Assembly: GCA_035771175.1 (NCBI GenBank)
Contig: CM069590.1
Span: forward strand, 31,014,821 to 31,078,820
DNA: 64,000 nt
Direction of reading: 5' to 3'
Origin: Paratinospora sagittata
Taxonomy: Eukaryota; Streptophyta; Magnoliopsida; Ranunculales; Menispermaceae
Under the pieces are notes generated by a model that did not search any database, was not told where the DNA came from, and worked only from the letters and a program-made list of their open reading frames with translations. The number at the start of each line of letters is the position of its first letter. The stretch's first letter is position 1. The translations under genes were made by a program, and so were the position numbers. Shown in pieces: positions 54,033 to 64,000 of this stretch.

Positions 54033-55310
54033 ATGAGAAAAGTGAGAAGTGCTAAAATAGTACCTCTTGATCCAGAGACTTAGAGAACTTTTGGGAGATT
54101 GGGAAGAGATAGAAGAGCACAAGTAGAAGAGATGGCCGAAGAGAACAATCAATTGCCTCTAAGGGTCTACTTCAAGCCAGTGGTGAACAACAATTATTCT
54201 AGAATTGCAAGGCTACCTATAAATGCCAACAACTTTGAGTTGAAGCTTGCCTTGATGATACAATAAAAATTAATGGTGTTTCGAAAGAACAAATAAGACT
54301 GAGCTTGTTCCCCATTTTCATTGAGAGACAAGGCAAAATCATGGCTCCAATCCTTGCTACTTGGGAGCATCACCACTTCGGAAGACATGGTCAAAAAGTT
54401 TCTTCAAAAATTCTTCACACCGGTAAGGATAACATAGTTGAGGCTTGAGATAAGTCAGTTCAAGCAGTTAGACTCTGAATCTTTGTATGAGGCTTGGGAG
54501 ATATTTAAATATCTATTGAGAATATGTCCTCAACATGGGTACCAAGAATGGTTACAGATTCAGATGTTTTACAATGCCATGACCTTATTTGCTAGATCCT
54601 TGGTAGATGCTACAACCGGAGGTACTTTATTGGGCAAGACTGCAAATGAAGCCCTCATGTTGATTGAAGAGATGGCTTCAAACACCTATGAACATTCAAG
54701 TAAAAGGGCCCCAATGAAGAAAGTGGTTGGACTACATGAGGTAGACCATATGACAGCTCTAAGTGCACAAATGGCTTCTATGTTGCATCACATGGCGGCT
54801 TTTTCTAACAAGGTCTTCACTCTACAAGGGATCTTTATAGAGTCCATTGCGGCGGCACACATGGTTCCACAAGGATTAGTTGGTTAAGAAGAGCAATGTC
54901 AGTTTGTGAACAACAGGATGTACAATTATAGAGGGAATCAAGGTGCAAGTTTTAGCCAAGTTTCAAATCAATACTATCTGAGTGTGTGGAACCATGAGAA
55001 CTTTTCTTACTCCAACAATAGGAATGTGTTGCAAGCACAGCCAAGTTTCAATCAATAAGTGCAAGCACAAGAGAGGAAGACACCTCTTGAGGATATTTTG
55101 ACCAAGTTCATTTGGGAGACAAGCAACAAGTTTGAGAAGAATGACTCAAGGTTCAATAATATGGAGACTCATATGGGAAATATGCGTACCTCAATCAAGA
55201 ATTTGGAAGTCTAAATCGGTCAAATAGCCTCATTCATTAATGCTCCACAAAGAAGTTACTTCCCGAGCAATACAGAGACCAATCCAAAATAACAGTGCAA
55301 GGTTATCAAA
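54033..55310 (+). pseudogene. Athila B gag
   Basis: Start MRKVRSAKIVPLDPE at 54033, with a stop five bases later in the ETQ region (TAG). NNQLPLRVYFKPVVNNNYSR and NANNFELK follow, then a frame break with sequence missing relative to A near 54245. The frame 54438-54887 holds MRLEISQFKQLDSESLYEAW, QMFYNAMTLFARSLVDATTG and LGKTANEALMLIEEMASNT. Further stops precede the Asn/Gln-rich region. Same protein as A gag, more damaged. Confidence 0.88.
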
Positions 55311-56177
55311 TTGAGAAGTCGTAAAGAAGTTGAGAGTGGTCCTTCACCATCTATTCCTTCTTCATCATCCATTCCATCATCATCCTCACATGCTCAAGAA
55401 GATGTTCAAGTGGAAGCTTCAACCAATGGCAAAGGAGTTGCCAATAAGAAAGGGAAAGAGGCGAAGAAAGATGATTATGTATTGGGCCACATCACTTTTC
55501 CGAACAACCTGCCCATCCTCAAAAATCCCATCCCTTATCCTCAACATTTTACAAAGAAAAAGCTTGATGATCAGTTTGCAAAATTTTTACATATTTTCAA
55601 GAAAATTTACATCAACATTTCTTTTGCAGATGCTTTAGAGCAAATGCCCAACTATGCAAAGTTCATGAAAGATGTGATGTCCAAGAAGAAGAAGCTTGAA
55701 GAGTTTGAGACAGTAAAGCTGACTGAAAAATGCTGTTCCATCTTGCAGAAGAAGCTACCCCTAAAACTCAAAGATCTAGGAAGTTTTACTATCCCTTGTG
55801 TTATTGGTACCTCTTCATTTGATAAAGTGTTATGCGATCTTGGTGCTAGCATTAACTTAATTCCCTTGTCTGTTTTCAGGAAGCTTGGTCTTGGTGAAGT
55901 GAAGCCCACCACAATTTCACTTCAAGTGGCAGATAGATCCATCACATATCCAAGAGGGATAATAGAAGAAGTACGTGTGAAGGTTGATAAGTTCATTTTT
56001 TCAATGGACTTCGTTGTGCTTGACATAGAGGAGGATAATAAGATACCTCTTATTTTGGGAAGACCATTTCTAGCCACAGATCGTGCCTTGATCAATGTTC
56101 ACAAGGGAGAGCTCTCATTGAGGGTCAACGATGAGGAAGTAATGTTCAACATTTACAAGACCTTGAAGTTCCCATAA
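55311..56177 (+). pseudogene. Athila B gag end and protease
   Basis: A 288-codon frame. A Ser-rich linker (PSIPSSSSIPSSSS) and a basic KKGKEAKKDDY segment come first, then FPNNLPILKNPIPYPQHF and INISFADALEQMPNYAKFMK. The protease starts about residue 165: IPCVIGTSSFDKVLCDLGAS (the DTGA-like triplet is DLG), LIPLSVFRKLGLGEVKPTT, PLILGRPFLATDRALINVHK. It ends with a stop after KTLKFP where A reads through. Confidence 0.92.
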
Positions 56178-56207
56178 GAGAAGAATTCTTGTCACAGAGT
56201 TTACATT

Positions 56208-57109
56208 GTGGGACGGTGCATCCATGCAATAAAGATGGAAATGAGTCTAGTGAATCCCTTAGAAAAGTGCCTTGTCCATTCAATTTTTGAAACTTTGGTG
56301 ACAAATGATGAGGACAATCACTATCTTAGGGCTCTTGAAGCGGCTATTGAAGAATCTCCACAAGTGAAGATTGAAAGCATTGAAGATGTGGCCTCTTCAC
56401 AAGAGTTGCGTGTTCCAGCACCAGAGTTGAAGCCATTGCCAGATCATCTGAGATATACATTTTTGGGGACCGAGTCCACGTTTCCAATGATCATTTCATC
56501 ATCCCTATCTCAGACACAAGAAGAGAAGTTGTTAAGAATCTTGAGAGAGTGCAAATCTGCCATTGGATGGTCCATTGCATATATCAAGGGTATAAGCCCT
56601 ACAATTTGCATGCACAAGATTCTGATAGAAGAGTTGTTCAAGCCTATAGTGGAGCATCAAAGAAGACTAAACCCAGCAATGAAGGAAATTGTGAAAGCAA
56701 AAATCCTTAAGTGGCTCAAGGTTGGGATAATCTACGCCATCTCTGACAGCTCATGGGTGAGACCAGTTCAGGTTGGGCCCAAGAAGGGTGGCATCACAGT
56801 GGTGAAAAATGAGAACGATGAGTTGATCTCTACAATGACAGTAACTAGATGGAGAGTCTGTATTGATTATAGAAAGTTGAACAACGCCACAAGGAAGGAT
56901 CATTTTCCTCTTCCTTCCATTGATTAGATGCTAAACAGGCTAGCAGGCTTTCAGTACTATTGTTTCCTTGATGGATACTCAGGTTACTATCAGATTGCCA
57001 TAGCTCCAGAAGACCAAGGAAAGACCACCTTTTTTGTCCCTATGGTACATTTGCCTTCAGAATAATGCCATTTGGCTTGTGCAATGGTCCAACAACCTTT
57101 TAGAGGTAT
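56208..57109 (+). pseudogene. Athila B RT, N-terminal and fingers/palm part
   Basis: Open to 56927: the linker CLVHSIFETLVTNDEDNHYL, EEKLLRILRECKSAIGWSIA, then RT start VRPVQVGPKKGGITVVKN and RVCIDYRKLNNATRKDHFPL ending PSID. A TAG replaces the following residue (usually Gln). Palm sequence continues in frame as MLNRLAGFQYYCFLDGYSGY then breaks near 57040 (TFFVP then frameshift). Confidence 0.9.
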
Positions 57110-58033
57110 ATGATGGTTATCTTTGCTGACATGGTGGAGAACATTATGGAGGTATTCATGGATGACTTCTTTGTCTTTGATTCTTCATTTGATCACTGTT
57201 TGAAAATTTTGGCCTTGGTGTTGCAAAGATGTGAAGACAAGAACTTGGTTCTCAATTGGGAGAAATATCATTTCATGATCCAAGACGGGATTGTACTTGG
57301 CCATAGAGTATCTTCAAAGGGCTTAGAGGTTGATAGGGCCAAGATAGTGGCCATTAAGAAGCTCACTTACCCAACAAATGTCAAAGGAATTCGAACCTTC
57401 TTGGGACATGCGGGTTTCTATAGAAGGTTTATCAAGGACTTCTCCAAGATGACCAAGCCTTTTTGCCATCTACTTGAGAAGGATGCACCTTTTGTGTTCA
57501 ATAAAGAATGTGTGAAGGCATTTGAACATCTCAAGCAAGCACTTATTTCTGCTCCTATTATGGTGGTACCTAATTGGGAAGAGCCTTTTGAGATCATGTG
57601 TGATGCAAGCGACTATGTTATTGGCGCGGTTCTTGGCCAAAGAAGGGGGAAGTTATTTTTGGCAATCTACTATGCAAGTCGTACTCTCGATGATGCCCAA
57701 GAAAATCACACAACAATCGAGAAGGAATTGTTTGCGGTGGTGTTTGCTTGTGAAACATTTTGGTCTTATATCATTGAGTCGAAGGTGATTGTCTACATCG
57801 ATCATGCAGCTATCCGATACTTGTTTGACAAGAAAGATGCCAAGCCTAGACTGATTAGATGGATTTTGTTGCTCCAAGAGTTTGACCTCGAGATCAAAGA
57901 CAAGAAGGGCAGTGAAAATGTTGTGGCGGATCACTTATCAAGGCTGCAAAATGAAGAAAAAGAAGATGATTTCCCAATTCAAGAACTCTTTCAGGATGAA
58001 CAAATCTATGGGGTGAAGGCCAATCTTCCATAA
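57110..58033 (+). pseudogene. Athila B RT palm/thumb and RNase H
   Basis: A 307-codon frame. [16 protein letters not shown] holds the catalytic FMDD. Then [35 protein letters not shown], and RNase H from [20 protein letters not shown] through [18 protein letters not shown] to [13 protein letters not shown]. It ends [18 protein letters not shown] and a short linker. The upstream frame is lost at about 57040-57110. Confidence 0.94.
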
Positions 58034-59309
58034 TTCGCAGACTATATCAACTATTTGGCTAGTGGAGTGTTACCTCCGGATTCGTCTCATTTCAAGAAGA
58101 TAAAGTTCTTACATGATGTGAGATTTTATATGTGGGATGATCCCTTGTTGTTCAAGTGGTGCAATGACCAAGTCATAAGGAGATGCATTTCAAAAGAAGA
58201 TATTCAAGCCATACTTCATGATTGCCATTCATTTCTATATGGAGGTCATTTCGGTGCCACAAGAACGACATTCAAAGTGTTACAAAGTGGTTTCTATTGG
58301 CCTACTCTCTTTCGTGATTGTTACACATATGTGAAGACTTGTGACCGATGCCAAAGGCTTGGCAACATCTCTAGGCGACACGAGCTTCCCATGACTCTTA
58401 TCATGAAGGTGGAGTTGTTTGATGTGTGGGGTATAGACTTCATGGGACCATTCCCATCTTCTTTTGGCAAGTATTACATTTTATTGACGGTGGACTATGT
58501 CTCAAAATGGGTGGAAGCCATTGCCACTACAACTAATGATGCTAGAGTGGTGCTCAAGTTCCTTCAAAAGAACATTTTCACTAAATTTGACACCCCTAGA
58601 GCAATCATTAGTGATGAAGGGTCTCACTTTTGCAACAAGTTGTTCAATTCTCTTCTTGCCAAGTATGGAGTCAAGCACACAAGATTGCTCTTCCTTACCA
58701 TCCTCAATCAAATGGACAAGTCGAGATCTCCAATAGAGAAGTGAAGCAAATTCTTAAGAAGACGGTCATCCCCAATAGGAAGGATTGGGCTACAAAGTTA
58801 GATGATGCATTGTGAGCATATCGCATGGCCTACAAAACTCCTATTGGGATGTCCCCTTATTTGGTTTTTGGAAAGCCATGTCATCTTCCTGTTGAACTTG
58901 AACATAGAGCATTTTAGGCGGTAAAGAAGTTGAATTTTAACTGAAGGATTCGGGTGCACAGAGATTTCTTCAATTGAATGAAATGGAAGAGTTATGCAAT
59001 GAAGCTTATGAGAAAGCCAAGATCTACAAATAGAAGACCAAGCAACGGCATGACAAGAAAATTTTAAGGCGAGAATTCCTAGTGGGCCAACAAGTACTTC
59101 TCTACAACTCCCGGTTGAGATTGTTTCCCGGGAAGCTCAAATCAAGATGGTGAGGTCCTTTTCAAATTGCCAAAGTCTTTCCTTATGGTGTAGTGGAACT
59201 CCAATGCACCGATGGACGTATCTTTCGTGTCAGTGGCCAATGCTTAAAGCATTACTATGGCATCGATGAATGGAGTGAGGAGACATTATTTCTTCAAGAA
59301 CCAATTTGA
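58034..59309 (+). pseudogene. Athila B integrase
   Basis: Frame 58055-58744: linker [44 protein letters not shown] zinc module ending [17 protein letters not shown], the first Asp in [20 protein letters not shown] and the second in [13 protein letters not shown] frameshift near 58680 moves the Glu segment ([20 protein letters not shown]) to the frame 58630-58815. [28 protein letters not shown] and a GPF-type C-terminal region follow in broken frames to about 59309. Confidence 0.92.
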
Positions 59310-60991
59310 AAAGAAAATAAAGAGTCTAGCTAAATACTATAAAAAAGCGCTTGTTGGGAGGCAACCCAATCAATTTTTAGTTTTTATGTTTTGTTTTATT
59401 TTTAGTCATTGTAGTATCGAAGTTGAGTTTTAGTTTCTCACTAATGACATCTCTTAGTGTCCCTTCTCAGGATTCAATTCAAGTTTGGGGGTCATTGGCG
59501 TTGCCAAAAGCAAGAAAATTATTGTGAAGCCTTTTACCCTTTGGGGTTAGGGAGTATATTTATCCTTTCTCTTTTTATCTTGCTTTGTAGATGTTTTGCA
59601 TTGAAGACAATGCCAACTTTAAGTTTGGGGGAGAGTTTGAATGTTTTGTCTTAGTGAAAAATGTTTGAAAAAAGTTGATTGCATTTTTTAGTGAAAATTT
59701 TTATTTTTGATGAGTCTTGATCATTGAATAAATTCATATTCCATTATGAGCTTTGATTTGATTTTATTTTTTATGGATGATCTATGATAGGATTAGCACT
59801 CATTTATGAGCATCACTTTTGGAAAATTTGAAAGTATTCTTAAGTCTGTGTGCTTGATCTGCTTGCCATGTTTATTGGACATTCTTGTTGACTTTTGAGT
59901 ATGAAATTATGATCATGAGTTCCACTTGCTTGTTAAATTGAGATTTTGCAAGTTAAGCATCATTAAAATTGAACTCTAGAACTTGTTTGATCATTTTTTG
60001 AGGCGAAATCATAGGAATCACACCATGAGAGACATGATTTAGGCCATGTTTGGAAAGATTGAGCCATTAAGCCCACCTTTATGTTGAATTACCCCTAGTC
60101 ACCCTATTTTGAGCCTCATACATTGTTCTTTGTCACCTAAAATTATTAGCCAATGCCCTTGATTGAATTTCTTCAATTTTTCACCCTTGCACCCTTAACT
60201 CTTTGAAAGAATGTGAATTGTAATGGATTGGGTTATTGTTTATGGGATTATGGGAATTTATGTGTAAATGTGCTATGGAATGAAATGTATATGAAGGTGA
60301 TGAGAAAAGATTCAAAAAGGTTCAAAATGAGTTAAAAAGAAGAAAAAGATGAAAAGTGAAAAGAATGAAAAGAAAAAGTATTTTTCTTCATCAATGAGTG
60401 AAATGAATAAGTTTGGGTGTATTTTGGAGGTAATGTGAATGGAAAATGTTGAAAATTCCTATTTTGGATAATGTGTGGGGTTTGGTTCACTTTGTAAGGC
60501 ACGAGATGTTTAAAAGTATTATGTATCAATGACGTTTTGGGTGTATTGAACTTCATTTTATCCATGTTGTCATGCCTTTGCCCTTAGCCTTACATTACAA
60601 GCTTAATAAAGTCTAATTGATCTTAATTGGTGTGAGACCTACATTAGTGGAGAGAAACGTGAAAAACAAGCCTATGAAGTTCATGTTTTGTTTTGTTGAG
60701 ATCATATTTTTTATCTTGCTTGCATGGCTATATGATTTATAAGTGGTCATGTGAATGATTCTTTTGCTTGTTTGTCAATGAGGATAGAAAAGAAGACATG
60801 GTCATGTAGGTTGAAATTCTAGATAACAAGTTTAAACTTTCAAAGTTTTCCTTGAGTTTTGTTGTATGAGATGTGTGTTGCCTTTGATATCATGTAAATC
60901 CATTTTTGCAAATCAAACCCTTGTTCATTCCGAAATATGTGAAGAGTTTTGTTGTTCAACTTCATTTTTCTCTTTGCTCGGGACTATCAAA
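59310..60991 (+). mobile_element. Athila B 3' non-coding region
   Basis: Starts with GCGCTTGTTGGGAGGCAACC, a segment often seen after integrase in Athila/Tat elements. TCAAGTTTGGGGGTCATTGG and GACAATGCCAACTTTAAG follow at 59480-59630. No envelope-like ORF is visible; the rest is AT-rich without support for genes. TTTGCTCGGGACTATCAAAG just before the LTR is a remnant of the purine-tract region, the tract itself missing. Confidence 0.8.
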
Positions 60992-61940
60992 GTCGAAAAT
61001 TGAGTTTTGGCAGTAACTTTGCATGTTAATTTGTTAGATCGTGTTATGGTGGTGGTGAGAGGTAGTGTGTGGGTGCCACGACACCCACGAACCCAGAAAA
61101 TGAGATTTGTGAAATCTTGAGCGTGTTTTTGTGCCCATTTTGGTCTTTTTCACCCACTTTTGTATATAACTTGTTTTAGGGTTTTATTAGAGGAATCTGT
61201 CACAATTTATCTCATTTTAGCACATTAGATAGCAGCTAATTAGGTTTAGGGTTGAAAAAACGAGGCAAGAAAGAGGTTGAAGAAGGAAGACGTTGCAGAA
61301 TTGGGGAAGAAGAAGAATGAGTTTTCTACTTGTAATAGGGGATTTCCTTCGTTTCTATTCTATTCCAGCTTTTTTCAATGATGTCTTCTTTAAATTTTTA
61401 TCTTGTACAAATGGATTTGAATATGAGCTAGACTTTTGATCGAGGGTTTTGATTGAACTATGTTGGATCTTATGATTTGAGTATTGTTTATGTGTTATTG
61501 AACTATTTTATGGATTTATTTGCAATTAGATATGTTTCATGCCTTCAAATTGTTGATCATTCATTGATTGATCTTAGATTCAATATCTTACACTCGGGAG
61601 ATGTGATATTGAATCGGATCTAAGAAATTGCAACCTAGAGTAGTAATATTAAGTCGAGAGACCTATCAATCTCTTTGAAATCCATTAAAATGAATCATAG
61701 AACTTAAAACATTTTTTATCTATTTACTTACACTCAGGAGAGGGGTTGATACCTTAAGGGTAGATATTCAAAGTATCACTCAGGAGAGGGATTCAAATGA
61801 TTAAGGATTCATGATTTATAAATCCAGAATTTAATTCAACAACACAATGTTTAGAAATTATTAGCTCGATCAAAACTCTAAAGTTACAAAACCCCATTGT
61901 TTTCTCCTCAAAATTACATTTGATTCTGTTTAATTTGCTT
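60992..61940 (+). mobile_element. Athila B 3' LTR, interrupted
   Basis: Begins AAAATTGAGTTTTGGCAGTA (first bases altered relative to TGATAAG) and follows the 5' LTR apart from a 389-bp U3 deletion at 61039/61040. It stops at TTTAATTTGCTT, equivalent to about 53702 of the 5' LTR, where LTR X' is inserted. Confidence 0.9.
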
Positions 61941-64000
61941 TGTCATGACCTACAACCAGTGACGTCATGACCGGCACGGAACCCCCGGGTATATCCTCCC
62001 TCGATACACCTAGCGTGTCGTCAGCCTAATTTAAACAAGCCAATGAACACATAATTCCCATATAAGCATCATTCTAAATGGACATAATCAAATCATTAAG
62101 ATAATTACATTCCAAAATTGACAACCATAAAATTCCATAAGCCCACAACAATCAAATATACAAAATCATACCAAATCATAAGTACATTCTATTTATGTGT
62201 TAAGTATAAATACAGTAGGTGTTATTACGTACATATTTACCAAAATACAAAAATTTACGAAGACACCTACATCACCAAAAATACGGGAAATGCTCCGCAG
62301 TCAAGCTTTTCCCTTCACTTTCCTATCAAAACCTGAAATGATAAGAATGAGGAGTGAGCTATAACAAGCTCAATCAATGTTTTCTACAAGTTGCAATATA
62401 CATGCATCTAGATAAAACATGGCGAGATCATTAAAACAATTTAAATAACATGGTGATATACAAGATTACATGCATGCCAGCTATAATGCATCATGTCAAT
62501 AACCAAGACAATGCATATCATTTTTTTCCAAACATGCCAATGCAATCCTAAACACCTCCAGAGCAAGGGCGATCAAAAGCCCGGGTTCGCAACACTCAGC
62601 GCCCGATCCGACGAAACAATACTCGTATTATAATAGGATTCCCGGGGTTGTGTAGCTAATAGGATCAGACCACTAAAACAAATACCATGTCTAGGCGATC
62701 CTATCTACATAAGCCATAAAATCCTCTGCAAGGTCCACAACTAGAGATCACCGCTAGACTTACGAGATTTTCCTAAGAAAATCTCAACTAGGAGACCAAA
62801 ATCCTATTGTTAACCCAACCAGACTATGCTCAACTTCATTTCATGAAACATTAAATAATGCATAACGCATATATATTAATGCAAAACATTTTATATAATA
62901 CAATTCCATATATATAGAATCCAAATGTAAGAAACACTCACAAATGATTGGCTAGACTTAACCAATCCAAATCCAATCAATATAAGTACTAGGATACCAC
63001 CAAAACACTCCTATACACCTCAACCTCCAATTGGCTTAATTGGGACACTAGGATAAATCACAAACCCTGCATATACATAGGCTCATTCATCATTAAAATC
63101 AGTCCAAGCATGACATTCAACCATGAATAACCCCAATTCAATAGCCAATTTAAGATTTTAAAACGGTTGCACCAATGAGCTAACCCATATAGCTCAATCG
63201 ACCCATTTTACATCTAATTAAACCACATTCAACCCAAAAGAATGCATAAGGTTGATTCTCATGATCCAACCATCACAATACAATGCATTCAATCATAATT
63301 AGGATCAATTAGACTAATCCTCATGTCAATTTCATCAATTGACTTAGTCTAGGTCAAAATCCCCAAATTTGGGCAAATTTCAATATTCATGGCCTAGGCA
63401 AAATTTGCACTACACCTAGGTTTTTCAACATTCAAAATCAGTAAATTGAGCCATCAATCATCCACATTTACCCATTTAATCAACATAGATGACATGCAAC
63501 TTGAATGGAAAACCCTAAGTCCCTAACCTAGGTTTAGGTCAAATACACACAACCCTACAAGTTTCTTACTAGAAATTGGGGGTTCACCATTAATGGGTTT
63601 CCAACACCCTCTAAGCACATATATCTAACATGAAAGACCTAACTCCAACATGTGTTCTTCTACCACCCCCTTCAAATCTGGGATTCAAGTGTGGAAAACA
63701 CTCCTTAGGTGTAAGTTTAGGTCAGGGAAGGCCATTAACACCATTTACAAGCTTAAAGGAACACAAACAAGCAAACCCTAGGTCTAGAACCCTTCAAATT
63801 CGTGGTTCATACCATTACCTAGGTCAAAAGAAAGCTTGAATGCATAAGCTAAAGAGATTTTAGGAAGAAAATAAGGAAGACATGCAAACCTTGGGGGATT
63901 CTTGAGCAAGAATGCCCAAAACCCTAGCTTTTCTCCTCCTTTTCTCTTCTCCACCTCCTTTCCCTCTTCTCCAACTCTTTTGCCTCTTTTCAAAGTGTAA
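61941..64000 (-). mobile_element. X-like chromovirus LTR (X'), minus, continues beyond window
   Basis: The LTR end TGTCATGACCTACAACC at 61941 contains TGACGTCATGACCGGCACGG (61960-61979), shared with X. Segments on both sides of GGGTTGTGTAGC (62645) and TTACGAGATTTTCC parallel X1, but divergence is high, so a related subfamily. The LTR start lies outside the window. Small open frames inside (62118, 63630) are not supported as genes. Confidence 0.85.

Noticed and set aside
59310..60991. Envelope-like ORF after integrase, as in some Athila elements
   Set aside because: No frame longer than about 80 codons and no signal peptide or membrane segment that could be supported.

Overview
This 64 kb window looks like repeat-rich nuclear DNA of a flowering plant. 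It is AT-rich and carries no recognisable host gene, rRNA, functional tRNA or CRISPR array. Almost every base can be assigned to LTR retrotransposons (Ty1/copia Sirevirus-like, Ty3/gypsy chromovirus of Tekay/Del type, Ty3/gypsy Athila type), to solo LTRs, or to small foldback elements. All coding regions seen are retroelement gag/pol remnants with stops or frameshifts. Family labels are local to this report: S = Sirevirus-like copia; X, X', Y, Z, V, W = chromovirus-like LTR families; A, B, C = Athila-like; D = unclassified gypsy-like LTR tails; E = copia solo LTR; F = foldback elements.

1-22.4 kb: a broken gypsy integrase (1-985), two diverged LTR tails (D1, D2), an inverted Sirevirus 3' LTR (2287-3188), then a plus-strand Sirevirus S1 (5' LTR 3389-5422, gag-PR-INT-RT-RH 5476-20562). 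The S1 gag is split by three insertions, each flanked by a 5-bp target duplication: Z1/Z2 block (AACTC), Z3 solo LTR (AGAAC), and F1 plus solo LTR X1 (GAATG). After S1 come a minus-strand copia fragment (S2) and a minus-strand tRNA-Asp-primed element (C).

22.4-46 kb: a nest at least four deep. Athila element A (minus, 5' LTR 44392-45976) is interrupted by LTR W. W is interrupted by chromovirus X (minus, 23491-41472, duplication CCAGG). The 3' LTR of X is split by about 8 kb of F, Z and Y sequence (24650-32730) containing a 1.36 kb direct duplication and a 1.6 kb inverted LTR pair. X is the best-preserved gypsy pol here, with gag, PR, RT, RNase H, integrase and a chromodomain-like tail.

46-64 kb: degenerate chromovirus V with its 3' LTR; a TATA-containing segment split by copia solo LTR E (duplication TACAA); a stand-alone 180-aa ORF; Athila element B (52384-61940) with both LTRs and a near-complete but broken gag-pol; and an X-like LTR (X') inserted in the 3' LTR of B and running off the window.

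No new functional system was found. The most unusual signals are structural: arrays of short dyads or hairpins in several LTR promoter regions, a 0.9 kb LTR palindrome, a perfect 37-bp inverted repeat bounding 17 kb of Sirevirus, foldback elements with tRNA-like box B sequences, and breakpoints shared by repeated chimeric segments. Identity statements are by eye, not computed.
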